Assembly: GCF_003129905.1 (NCBI RefSeq)
Contig: NZ_QFFM01000005.1
Location: forward strand, 1 to 64,000
Direction of reading: 5' to 3'
DNA: 64,000 bases
Source of the DNA: Bifidobacterium callitrichidarum
Lineage (GTDB): Bacteria > Actinomycetota > Actinomycetes > Actinomycetales > Bifidobacteriaceae
Position 1 is the first letter of the stretch; each line of letters opens with the position of its first letter. The notes under the pieces are model-generated. The model was not told the DNA's origin, did not search any database, and saw only the letters and a list, made by a program, of their open reading frames with translations. Positions 7,822 through 15,910 of the stretch are shown one piece after another. The position numbers were made by a program, and so were the translations under genes.

Positions 7822-10512
7822 GTGTTCGAGGAGCCGGAAGTCATCGCACGCAGCGCCCAGGAACTCGTGGGCGACCTCAACCCCCAGCAGTCCGAAGCCG
7901 TGCAGTACCGCGGCCAGGCATTGCTCATCGGCGCAGGCGCGGGCTCTGGCAAGACCCGCGTGCTCACCCGCCGCATCGCCTGGATCCTGAGCCAGTTCGG
8001 CGCATGGCCCAGCCAGGTGCTCGCCATCACCTTCACCAACAAGGCCGCCGCCGAAATGCGCGAACGACTCGGCTCGCTCATCGGCCCGGTGGCCCAGCGC
8101 ATGTGGGTCTCCACCTTCCACTCCGCCTGCGTGAGGATCCTGAGGCGCGACGGCAAATCCATCGGGCTGAAGTCCGGATTCTCCATCTACGATTCCGCCG
8201 ACTCCGAACGACTCGTCAAGATCATCGCCACCGAATTCAACCTGGACATCAAGCGCTACACCCCTCGCTCGATCCTGGGCCACATCTCCGACCTCAAGAA
8301 CAACCTGACCGGTTGGAAGGAATACCTGGCCCTGCACGCCCCGGACTTCACTCCCGGCCAGCGCGGCTACCAGTTCGGCACCGTGGGCGACCTCGAAGCC
8401 ATCTACGCGGTGATCTACGCCGAATACGAGCACCGCCTCGCGCTCGCCAACGCCGTGGACTTTGATGACCTCATCGGCCGTACCGTCGAGCTCCTGCGGA
8501 GCGATCCGGCCGTGGCCGAGTACTATCATCACCGCTTCCGCTACATTCTGGTGGACGAGTACCAAGACACCAACCACGCCCAGTACGTGCTCGTGCGCGA
8601 ACTGGCGGGCGTCGACGCCGGGGCGCAGGCCGTGCCGGGCGCTCCGAATGCCGGCAAGACCGGTCCCGCCTGGATCACCGTGGTGGGCGACTCCGACCAG
8701 TCCATCTACGCTTTCCGTGGCGCCGACATCCGCAACATCCAGGACTTCGAGCAGGATTTCCCCGCCGCCAAGACCATCATGCTGGAACAGAACTACCGTT
8801 CCACGCAAACCATCCTCGACGCGGCCAACGCCGTGATCAGCCACAACGAGGGACGCAAGCCCAAGAAGCTGTGGACCGCGCTCGGCAAGGGCGAGCCGAT
8901 CGTGGGATACGCGGCGGACAACGCCCAGCAGGAGGCCCAGTGGGTGGCCGGCGAGATCGCGCGCCTGCATGCCGAGGAAAGCATCGCCTACTCGGACATG
9001 GCCATCATGTACCGCGCCAACGCGCAGTCGCGCTCGCTGGAGGAGGCGCTCATCAACGCGGGGCTCCCGTACCAGCTCGTCGGCGGCACCAAGTTCTACG
9101 AACGCCGCGAGATCAAGGACGCGCTGGCCTACCTGCAGGCGCTCGTCAACCCGGACGACGATGTGAACCTGAGGCGCATCCTCAACGTGCCCAAGCGCGG
9201 ACTGGGGGAGCGGGCCGAAGGCGTGCTGCTGGCCTACGCCCGCGAACAGGGCTCGAGTTTCTTCTATGCGCTCATGCACGTTGACGAGATTCCCAACGTG
9301 CCCACCCGCACCGCCACACAGCTCAAGGCGTTCCGCGAGCTCATGGGCACACTCTCGCAGTTCACGCGCTCGCATGACAGCAAGCCCAGCGAAATCGTGG
9401 CCGAAGTGCTGGAGAAGTCCGGATTGCGGGCCGAGCTGGAGAAGTCCGTGGATCCGCAGGACGCCTCCCGTCTGGAGAACCTGTCCCAGCTGCAATCCAC
9501 CGCCGCCGAATTCGAACAGAACACGCCGGATGCCACGCTCTCCGCGTTCCTGGAGACCACCGCGCTCGTGGCCGACTCCGACCAACTGCCCGGCGAGTCC
9601 GAGGACTCCGGCAAGGTGACCCTGATGACCCTGCACACCGCCAAGGGCCTTGAGTACCCGGTGGTGTTCCTCACGGGCATGGAGCAGGGCACGTTCCCGC
9701 ACTCGCGGTCCATGGAGGACACCGATGAACTGCAGGAGGAGCGCCGACTGGCCTACGTGGGCATCACCCGCGCCAAGCGTCGCCTGTATGTGACGCGAGC
9801 GGCCGTGCGCTCCCAGTGGGGCCAGGCCGCGGACATGATGCCCAGCCAGTTCCTCGACGAGATTCCGGCCGAACTCATCGATTGGAAGCGCCGCGAAGCT
9901 GGCGTGGAACGCATGCGCGGCGAGTGGACCGACGGATTCGCCGACGACATGGGCGGCTGGGATGACGACGATTTCGGTGGTACCACGTTCGGCGGGTCGT
10001 CCACGTTCGGCTCGCGCGGTTCTGGTTCCTCGTATGGGTCACGGTCTAGGTACGGTTCATCGGCGTACGGTTCGGGTTCCTCGTACGGATCCTATGGCTC
10101 CCGTTCCAGCTCATCCTATGGCGGGTCCGGTTCGACGTACGGCTCGCGGTCTCGCTCGGGCTCCTCGTCCTACGGTTCCGGCTCCCGTTCAGGCTCGTCC
10201 TCCTATGGTTCACGTTTCGGCTCGTCCGACTCCGCCGGCCGTACCCGCGGCGGCAAGGTCACGACGCGACACACCACGCCCAAATCGTCCGCATCCGGCG
10301 GCAAGGCCGTGCCCAGTTCGTCCCTGACCAAGGACAATGGCCTCAACATCGCGGACTTCGCCATCGGCGACATGGTCAGCCACGACCAGTACGGACTCGG
10401 CAAGGTCACGGACGCCCAGGACAAGGGCCGCAACTCCGTGATCACGGTCGACTTCGGTTCCGCCGGTGTCAAACGACTGATGCTGCGCGTTGCTCCTATC
10501 GAAAAACTGTAA
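7822..10512 (+). CDS. pcrA: UvrD/PcrA-type ATP-dependent DNA helicase with SYG-rich linker
   Basis: An 896-aa SF1A helicase for DNA repair and replication-transcription conflict. Motifs in order: Walker A GAGAGSGKTR, motif II DEYQDT, motif III GDSDQSIYAFRGAD, EQNYRST, TLHTAKGLEYPVV and VGITRAK. The final 55 residues form a PcrA-type Tudor-like tail (DMVSHDQYGLGKV), known in PcrA to contact RNA polymerase. Between the two lies a low-complexity Ser/Gly/Tyr/Arg segment (about residues 720-806), unusually long. The start is GTG 7822, 7 bases after GGAGGA; the in-frame ATG at 7753 has no good site. It is monocistronic, and the 3' side holds a hairpin element. Confidence 0.95.
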   Translation: MFEEPEVIARSAQELVGDLNPQQSEAVQYRGQALLIGAGAGSGKTRVLTRRIAWILSQFGAWPSQVLAITFTNKAAAEMRERLGSLIGPVAQRMWVSTFHSACVRILRRDGKSIGLKSGFSIYDSADSERLVKIIATEFNLDIKRYTPRSILGHISDLKNNLTGWKEYLALHAPDFTPGQRGYQFGTVGDLEAIYAVIYAEYEHRLALANAVDFDDLIGRTVELLRSDPAVAEYYHHRFRYILVDEYQDTNHAQYVLVRELAGVDAGAQAVPGAPNAGKTGPAWITVVGDSDQSIYAFRGADIRNIQDFEQDFPAAKTIMLEQNYRSTQTILDAANAVISHNEGRKPKKLWTALGKGEPIVGYAADNAQQEAQWVAGEIARLHAEESIAYSDMAIMYRANAQSRSLEEALINAGLPYQLVGGTKFYERREIKDALAYLQALVNPDDDVNLRRILNVPKRGLGERAEGVLLAYAREQGSSFFYALMHVDEIPNVPTRTATQLKAFRELMGTLSQFTRSHDSKPSEIVAEVLEKSGLRAELEKSVDPQDASRLENLSQLQSTAAEFEQNTPDATLSAFLETTALVADSDQLPGESEDSGKVTLMTLHTAKGLEYPVVFLTGMEQGTFPHSRSMEDTDELQEERRLAYVGITRAKRRLYVTRAAVRSQWGQAADMMPSQFLDEIPAELIDWKRREAGVERMRGEWTDGFADDMGGWDDDDFGGTTFGGSSTFGSRGSGSSYGSRSRYGSSAYGSGSSYGSYGSRSSSSYGGSGSTYGSRSRSGSSSYGSGSRSGSSSYGSRFGSSDSAGRTRGGKVTTRHTTPKSSASGGKAVPSSSLTKDNGLNIADFAIGDMVSHDQYGLGKVTDAQDKGRNSVITVDFGSAGVKRLMLRVAPIEKL

Positions 10513-10540
10513 GAGTTTTCAATAGCTGAGCCGATACTTC

Positions 10541-10676
10541 CAGCTCCCCTCTCTGAGGGGAGCTGTCAGCGAAGCTGGCTGAGGGGAGCACCCACCACCA
10601 TCGCGAGCCATTTATTCCCCTCAGCCTCACTGTGTTCGGCAGATCCCCTCAGAAGCTCCCCTCAGAGGGGGAGCCG
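10541..10676. repeat. GAGGGGAG/CTCCCCTC hairpin element downstream of pcrA
   Basis: Begins CAGCTCCCCTCTCTGAGGGG and ends CTCCCCTCAGAGGGGGAGCC. Each end is a local hairpin, and the two ends are also complementary to each other. The inner part contains GCGAAGCTGGCTGAGGGG. It has the same design as the element at 48678-48789 but is less perfect. It carries no open frame and may also act as a transcription terminator. Confidence 0.75.
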
Positions 10677-10804
10677 GGAAAGGCGAAGGAGCCTTGCTGT
10701 AGCATAAGAAGGCAGCAAATACAAGACTTGTTTTTCCGATTCCTTCATGGGCATAATGCGGAACGTTGTGTTTGTCGCCCGCAAAGGGCCTATCGGAAGA
10801 GACC

Positions 10805-11206
10805 ATGAAGAACAAGCTGTTTGCCTCGCTGCCCAACATCGTGCTCGGCGCGTTGACCGCCATCGCACCCCAGACCTTCGCCCACGCCTGCGGTGCCCAT
10901 GATGGCATGATGCCGGCCTGCCATTACTCCCAGCAGGCCGCCACCGGCATCGGCGTGGTGATCCTCGTGCTCGGCGTCGTGGCGCTGTTCGTCGAACCCA
11001 AGGTCCGCGTGGGCCTCAACATCGCGGCCATCGCCGACACCTTGCTGCTGTTCGCCGTGCCGACCATGCTCATCGGCATCTGCAAGGGCGCGATGATGCA
11101 TTGCCGCATGGTGATGCTGCCCACCCTCATCGTGCTCGGCGTGCTCACCATCGTGTTCGCCGTCGTGGGCATCTGGCTGGATACCCGCGCCGCCAAGCGG
11201 GCCTGA
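10805..11206 (+). CDS. DUF4418 family membrane protein
   Basis: A 133-aa protein with four hydrophobic segments and conserved Cys/His residues in HACGAHDGMMPACHYSQQA and GAMMHCRMV, the pattern I associate with DUF4418. Start ATG 10805 follows GGAAGAGA; the upstream in-frame start at 10766 lacks a site. It leads an apparent three-gene operon with an FtsX-type permease (gap of 1 base) and an ABC ATPase (gap of 1 base). That linkage suggests an accessory subunit or substrate-handling partner of the transporter. The Cys/His content might bind a metal, but this is speculation. Confidence 0.85.
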   Translation: MKNKLFASLPNIVLGALTAIAPQTFAHACGAHDGMMPACHYSQQAATGIGVVILVLGVVALFVEPKVRVGLNIAAIADTLLLFAVPTMLIGICKGAMMHCRMVMLPTLIVLGVLTIVFAVVGIWLDTRAAKRA

Positions 11207-11207
11207 C

Positions 11208-12437
11208 GTGACCGCACGCACATCCCCGCGCACCGCACTGCGCGCCCTGGCCGCCCGCAACCTCGCCGGACGACCCATGCGTACCGGCGCTCTGCTCGCC
11301 GTGGTGACCATCCTGACGCTGGCCTTCTTCGGCGGCACCATGCTCACCATGAACCTCAACGCCGGCATGACCAGCATGGAACGCCGCCTTGGCGCCGACC
11401 TCATGGTGGTCCCGCAGAACACGACCCAGAAGGCCGAGGCCCTCCTGACCGACGGCAGCCCCAGCACGTTCTACTTCACCAAGGACATCGCCGCCAAGGT
11501 CGAACAGGCGGACGGCATCGAACAGGCCAGCGAACAGACCTACATCGCCTCGCTCGCGGCCGCCTGCTGCGCCGAAAAACTGCAGATCATCGGCTACGAC
11601 CCGGCTACCGACTTCGTCATAGAACCATGGGTGGCATCCCAGTTCGACGGCACGCTGGAGAACGGACAGATGCTCGCCGGCGCGAACGTCAACGTCTCCG
11701 CGGACGGGACCGTGGAACTCTACGGACGCACATGGCCGGTCGTGGCGCAGCTCGCCGATACCGGCACCAGCCTCGACAACTCCGTGTTCATCAACCTCGA
11801 CACCGTGCCCGACATGGTGGATGCCTCGGCCAAAGTCGCCAAGCGCATCATGCCCGCCGAATATGCGGACAAAGCCGTCTCCACCGTGCTCGTGAAGGTG
11901 TCCGAAGGCTACGATGCGCAGACGGTGGCCGCGAACATCCAGCGTCTCGACCCGACCTTCCCCGAACTCGGCTACGTGTATCCGGGCGGCATCACGGCCT
12001 CCACCAAAACCGCGCTCAACGCACTGGTGGCCTATCTGGCCGTGTTCGTGGCGGCCATCTGGGTGATGGGCGTGATCGTGCTGCTGGCCGTGTTCGCATC
12101 CTCGGTCAATGAGCGCAAGCGCGAGTTCGCCTCCCTGCGCATCCTAGGCGCCACACGCGGCATGCTGGCCGGCATACTCCTGCGCGAATCGGCGCTGATC
12201 GGACTTGGCGGAGGCATCCTCGGTGTGGGCCTGGCCTCGCTGGCCATCTTCCCCTTCAGCGCGCTGATCGGACGCCAGCTCCAGCTGCCGTACCTTCAGG
12301 CCGCGTGGTCGGCGGTGCTTGCCGTCATGGCCTTGGCCGTGATCTGCGCGGTGACGATCGGCGTCATTGGCTCGCTGTCCGTGCTCGTCCGTATCGGACG
12401 CCCGGAAGCGTACCTGACATTGCGGGAAGGGGAGTGA
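11208..12437 (+). CDS. ABC transporter permease, FtsX/MacB type
   Basis: A 409-aa permease with one N-terminal transmembrane helix (about residues 25-45), a large extracytoplasmic domain and three C-terminal helices separated by a cytoplasmic loop (ERKREFASLRILGATRGML), the hallmark of FtsX-like permeases of the MacB/LolE type. The extracellular part contains a Cys pair (AAACCAEKL). The start is GTG 11208, one base after the DUF4418 stop. It forms the membrane part of a type VII-like ABC system with the next gene. The substrate is unknown. Confidence 0.9.
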   Translation: MTARTSPRTALRALAARNLAGRPMRTGALLAVVTILTLAFFGGTMLTMNLNAGMTSMERRLGADLMVVPQNTTQKAEALLTDGSPSTFYFTKDIAAKVEQADGIEQASEQTYIASLAAACCAEKLQIIGYDPATDFVIEPWVASQFDGTLENGQMLAGANVNVSADGTVELYGRTWPVVAQLADTGTSLDNSVFINLDTVPDMVDASAKVAKRIMPAEYADKAVSTVLVKVSEGYDAQTVAANIQRLDPTFPELGYVYPGGITASTKTALNALVAYLAVFVAAIWVMGVIVLLAVFASSVNERKREFASLRILGATRGMLAGILLRESALIGLGGGILGVGLASLAIFPFSALIGRQLQLPYLQAAWSAVLAVMALAVICAVTIGVIGSLSVLVRIGRPEAYLTLREGE

Positions 12438-12438
12438 T

Positions 12439-13263
12439 ATGACCGGATCCATCGAAGCCATGAACGGAACGGTGGTCGGGACCATGGATGGTGATACGGC
12501 CGATTCCGCGACTGGTGCCGTTACTCCCAAGATTCAGGTTGCGGCTGCACAGCCGGAGCCGTTGGTCGAGCTCAAGGATCTGACCCGTACCTTCATCCGT
12601 CGTGGTGTGCCGTTCGACGCCGTGAGCCATGTGAACCTCACCATTGCGCCCGGCGAGTTCGTCGCCATCGTGGGTCGGTCCGGCAACGGCAAAAGTACGC
12701 TCATCAACATGGTCGCCGGTCTCGTGCGCCCCACATCCGGCAGCGTGATCGTCGATGGGCGCAACGTAGCCGAACTGAACGATAGGGAACTATCGCTGCT
12801 GCGCAACCGGGCCATCGGATTCGTCACCCAAAGCCAGACCTTGCTCGCCAACCTGAACGTGCTGGACAACGTGATGCTGCCGGTCGTCCTGTACGGCGCC
12901 CTGTACGGCGCCGCGCCGGCGGAGTCCGAGGACATCGATGCCGAACGGGCAGCACAACACGCCCGAACGCTGCTCGAACGCCTCGATGTGGCCGACCTTG
13001 CGGACAGTTATCCGCGCGAACTGTCCGGTGGCGAAATGCGCCGCGTCTCCATTGCCCGCGCGCTGATGAACACGCCGAAGCTGCTCATCGCGGACGAGCC
13101 GACCGGCGACCTCGACCAGACCAGCACGGACCTCGTCATGCGCCTGCTGCGCGAACGGGCGGACGACGGCACCGCGGTGCTCATGGTCACCCACGATCCC
13201 GACGCCCTCGCCTGGGCGGACACGGTGTACCGCATGGACGCCGGTGCGCTGTCCATGGCCTGA
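12439..13263 (+). CDS. ABC transporter ATP-binding protein, LolD/MacB type
   Basis: A 274-aa ATPase with Walker A GRSGNGKST, Q-loop VTQSQTL, signature LSGGEMRRVSIARAL, Walker B LLIADEPTGDLD and a switch His in VTHDPDAL. About 45 extra residues precede the nucleotide-binding domain. It follows the permease by one base and powers it. MacB-type systems use ATP hydrolysis to move lipoproteins, peptides or drugs by mechanotransmission rather than import; which applies here is not visible. The last gene of the operon. Confidence 0.93.
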   Translation: MTGSIEAMNGTVVGTMDGDTADSATGAVTPKIQVAAAQPEPLVELKDLTRTFIRRGVPFDAVSHVNLTIAPGEFVAIVGRSGNGKSTLINMVAGLVRPTSGSVIVDGRNVAELNDRELSLLRNRAIGFVTQSQTLLANLNVLDNVMLPVVLYGALYGAAPAESEDIDAERAAQHARTLLERLDVADLADSYPRELSGGEMRRVSIARALMNTPKLLIADEPTGDLDQTSTDLVMRLLRERADDGTAVLMVTHDPDALAWADTVYRMDAGALSMA

Positions 13264-13466
13264 GTGTAAGATTATTCGCTGGTGTCTGCTGCAAGGCGGA
13301 TACCGTCTGGAGCCATAGCCCGTCAACGGGTCGGCGGCAGGCGATCGCAAGACGCCGGCCGTTCGTGAGCGATCACGAGGAAGCGTTGGAGAGGCCCGGC
13401 TCAGCGTCCGGAATCCATTCGGAAACCAGACGTTCCGTTCAGATAACGACAGAAGGAACAATCCAA

Positions 13467-14093
13467 ATGACGAACGTTCAGCGTTCCCGCCGTCAGGTGC
13501 GCCTTTCCCGCGCCCTCGGCATCGCACTGACCCCCAAGGCTCAGCGCATCTTCGAAAAGCGTCCGTACGCTCCTGGTGAGCACGGCCGCACCCGCCGTCG
13601 CACCGAGTCCGATTACGCCGTGCGTCTGCGCGAGAAGCAGCGTCTGCGCGCCCAGTACGGCGTGTCCGAGAAGCAGCTGCGTCGCGCCTACGATCAGGCC
13701 ACCCGCACCGCCGGCCAGACCGGTAACGCCATGCTGGCCGACCTCGAGGTCCGCCTCGACAACCTGGTGCTGCGTTCCGGCTTCGCCCGTACCACCGCCC
13801 AGGCCCGCCAGTTCGTGGTGCACCGTCACATCCTCGTTGACGGCAACATCGTGGACCGCCCGTCCTACCGCGTCAAGCCCGGCCAGACCATCCAGGTGAA
13901 GGCCAAGAGCCAGACCATGGTTCCGTTCCAGATCGCCGCCGAGGGCGTGCACCGTGACGTGCTGCCCGCGGTCCCCGGCTACCTCGACGTGAACCTCGCC
14001 TCCCTGAAGGCCACCCTGACCCGCAAGCCCGAGGTCGAAGAGATCCCGGTGCAGGTCAACATCCAGTACGTGGTCGAATTCTACGCCCGCTGA
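13467..14093 (+). CDS. rpsD: 30S ribosomal protein S4
   Basis: This 208-aa protein is the normal bacterial S4 length. It binds the 5' domain of 16S rRNA and nucleates small-subunit assembly. The S4 RNA-binding domain is seen around LDNLVLRSGFARTTAQARQF and GNIVDRPSYRVKPGQ. The start ATG 13467 follows GAAGGA by about 9 bases. The 203-base leader contains several GC-rich inverted segments and could carry S4 autoregulation, as in other bacteria, but I cannot assign a specific structure. In this lineage rpsD stands alone rather than in the alpha operon. Confidence 0.97.
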   Translation: MTNVQRSRRQVRLSRALGIALTPKAQRIFEKRPYAPGEHGRTRRRTESDYAVRLREKQRLRAQYGVSEKQLRRAYDQATRTAGQTGNAMLADLEVRLDNLVLRSGFARTTAQARQFVVHRHILVDGNIVDRPSYRVKPGQTIQVKAKSQTMVPFQIAAEGVHRDVLPAVPGYLDVNLASLKATLTRKPEVEEIPVQVNIQYVVEFYAR

Positions 14094-14138
14094 TCCGGGC
14101 CCCTCTGGTCAATATACAATTCCAGGACATACCGCTCG

Positions 14139-14171
14139 AACCCCGCGCTCCCTTCATGGGTCGCGGGGTTC
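14139..14171 (+). terminator. Candidate stem-loop after rpsD
   Basis: The arms GAACCCCGCG (14139-14148) and CGCGGGGTTC (14162-14171) pair perfectly over 10 bp. No clear T-tract follows, so termination is plausible but not certain. Confidence 0.5.
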
Positions 14172-14221
14172 CCGCGTTCTGGGGCGCAAAAGTCACACGC
14201 CGACGGGCAAGTCCATGTAGC

Positions 14222-14905
14222 ATGGAACCCATGATCCTGCATCTTCATCTGGTCCGCCACGGGCAGACCACGTTCAACAAGTACAACCGGCTTCAGGGAT
14301 GGTGCAATGCGCCGCTGACCGAATCCGGCCTCGCCGACGCGGACAAGGCCGGGCACAAGCTCGAAACGCTCGACTTCGCCGCGGCCTACTGTTCGGACAC
14401 CTCCCGCGCCGAAATCACCGCGAAACGCATCCTCGATATCAACGAGGCCGCAGGGCATCGCCGCCCCGAACTCGTCGCGGACATGCACTTCCGCGAGCAA
14501 TGCTACGGCTACTTCGAAGGCCAGGACATGTCCCTGGCCTGGACCGCCGCGGGCGGCCCCCACGGCGCGAAGAATTACAACGACATCGTCGCCAAGTTCG
14601 GTCTCGCCGCCACACGCGACTTCCTCAAGGAAGCCGACCCGTTCCACGATGCGGAATCGGACGCTGAATACTGGACGCGCGTCGAAGGGGCGTTCCGTCT
14701 CATCGCGTCCAATCCCGCGCTCAAGGACGGCGATCATGTGCTCCAGATCTCCCACGGCAACACCCTGCTGAGCCTCGGCCACCGGTTCGGCGGCCCTGAT
14801 CTGGATCTGAGCGAACGACCCGCCAACGGATCGGTGACCGTGATCGACTTCGACACGGACAAGCCGTTCGACCAGGCCATCACCATCGTCTCCTACGGTC
14901 GCTGA
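14222..14905 (+). CDS. Histidine phosphatase (phosphoglycerate mutase-like)
   Basis: A 227-aa protein with the branch-defining motif LVRHGQTTFN, whose His is the phosphorylated residue, and a second catalytic His in QISHGNTLL. Sequence length and the FREQCYGYFEGQD segment suggest a broad-specificity phosphatase of the GpmB type rather than a glycolytic mutase, but I cannot exclude the latter. The start is weakly defined: ATGs at 14222 and 14231 both lack a good ribosome binding site. It is flanked by rpsD and a small membrane protein gene and looks monocistronic. Confidence 0.85.
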   Translation: MEPMILHLHLVRHGQTTFNKYNRLQGWCNAPLTESGLADADKAGHKLETLDFAAAYCSDTSRAEITAKRILDINEAAGHRRPELVADMHFREQCYGYFEGQDMSLAWTAAGGPHGAKNYNDIVAKFGLAATRDFLKEADPFHDAESDAEYWTRVEGAFRLIASNPALKDGDHVLQISHGNTLLSLGHRFGGPDLDLSERPANGSVTVIDFDTDKPFDQAITIVSYGR

Positions 14906-15133
14906 TTGGGCGGGCCTGCATTTTTCGGAGTGCCGTGCCGGTGCCGACGGTCTCTCGCGGCGTTTCCATGTGATGCGCCGGATACGGCCCGATTCCTTAC
15001 CTGGCCGGGGCCAACGCCTGACCGTGAGGTGCCCTCGAATCCGGTTTTTTCCAAGGTTTCGGGGCGGGGCAACATGAGAAATAGGCCCGGAGTGCTACCC
15101 TTGTCCGAGTAAATGTGACCTCAAGGAGGCAAA

Positions 15134-15532
15134 ATGGGAGTCGGAGAGATCGCTGGCCTGATCGCGGCCATCGCGTTCGCAGTGTTGGCCGGGTTCATGA
15201 TCTATCCGCTGATTCGGCTGGGCAAGATGTTCGACCAGATCTCGCAGACCGTCAAGGAGTCCGGCGAGCACGCCATCCCCGCGCTGGATGAGGGCGTGAC
15301 CACCGTCAAGCAGGTCAACAAGTCGCTTGAGGACGTCAACCGCATCTCCGCCGCGGCCTCGACCACCGCCAACAACGTGGGCGCTCTCACTGACCTGTAC
15401 GGCTCCTTCCTTGGCAAGCCCGTCATCAAGATCGCCTCCGCGGCGTACGCGCTCAAGTCCACCGCCCAGTCCTTCGTTGCCGGCAAGGCGGCGGGCGATG
15501 CGGCCGACGGCGCCGCCAAGAAGGGGGAGTGA
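15134..15532 (+). CDS. DUF948-type membrane-anchored coiled protein
   Basis: A 132-aa protein with an N-terminal transmembrane helix (residues 6-28) followed by a heptad-rich stretch (QTVKESGEHAIPALDEGVTT and SLEDVNRISAAASTTANN), as in DUF948 proteins. The family is found just upstream of alaS in many actinobacteria. The start is 5 bases after AAGGAGG. It overlaps the next small gene by one base (TGATG). The function is unknown; a structural role at the membrane is a guess. Confidence 0.85.
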   Translation: MGVGEIAGLIAAIAFAVLAGFMIYPLIRLGKMFDQISQTVKESGEHAIPALDEGVTTVKQVNKSLEDVNRISAAASTTANNVGALTDLYGSFLGKPVIKIASAAYALKSTAQSFVAGKAAGDAADGAAKKGE

Positions 15533-15768
15533 TGTTCAAACGCATCTTCTGGATCGGTGTCGGCGTGGCCATCGGCGTCGCGGCCGTCACCAAGGCACAG
15601 GCCTACGTCAAGGCCAACACCCCGGACAAGGCACGGCAGTTCCTGCTCGGTCCGGATCAGGACAACGTGCCCCTGAAAACCCTCGAAGGTCTGGTCAACG
15701 AGTTCAACGCCACCCGCCGAGCCCGCGAGGCTGAGCTCAACCGTCAGTACATCGAGCGCGCCAACTGA
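15532..15768 (+). CDS. Small membrane-anchored protein, alaS-upstream family
   Basis: A 78-aa protein with an N-terminal hydrophobic helix (IFWIGVGVAIGVAAVTKA) and a basic amphipathic tail. ATG 15532 overlaps the preceding stop by one base and has AAGGGGGA 5 bases upstream, so the two genes are coupled. Equivalent small proteins sit between the DUF948 gene and alaS in related genomes. I assign no function. Confidence 0.8.
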   Translation: MFKRIFWIGVGVAIGVAAVTKAQAYVKANTPDKARQFLLGPDQDNVPLKTLEGLVNEFNATRRAREAELNRQYIERAN

Positions 15769-15910
15769 CACGCGCACGGCCCGCCGCGGGAAGCGAAGCG
15801 GCGAGGCGAATCGCATCCCATAACCGAACCGGATTTTTCCCGTTTATCTTTCTTTCCATCAGACAGGGGCGTTACCGCGCCCGAAACACCAACAAGGAGT
15901 TCATCCGCCC

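Noticed and set aside
13264..13466. S4 leader riboregulator
   Set aside because: A leader of suitable size exists, but I could not identify a specific conserved structure, so it is mentioned only with rpsD.
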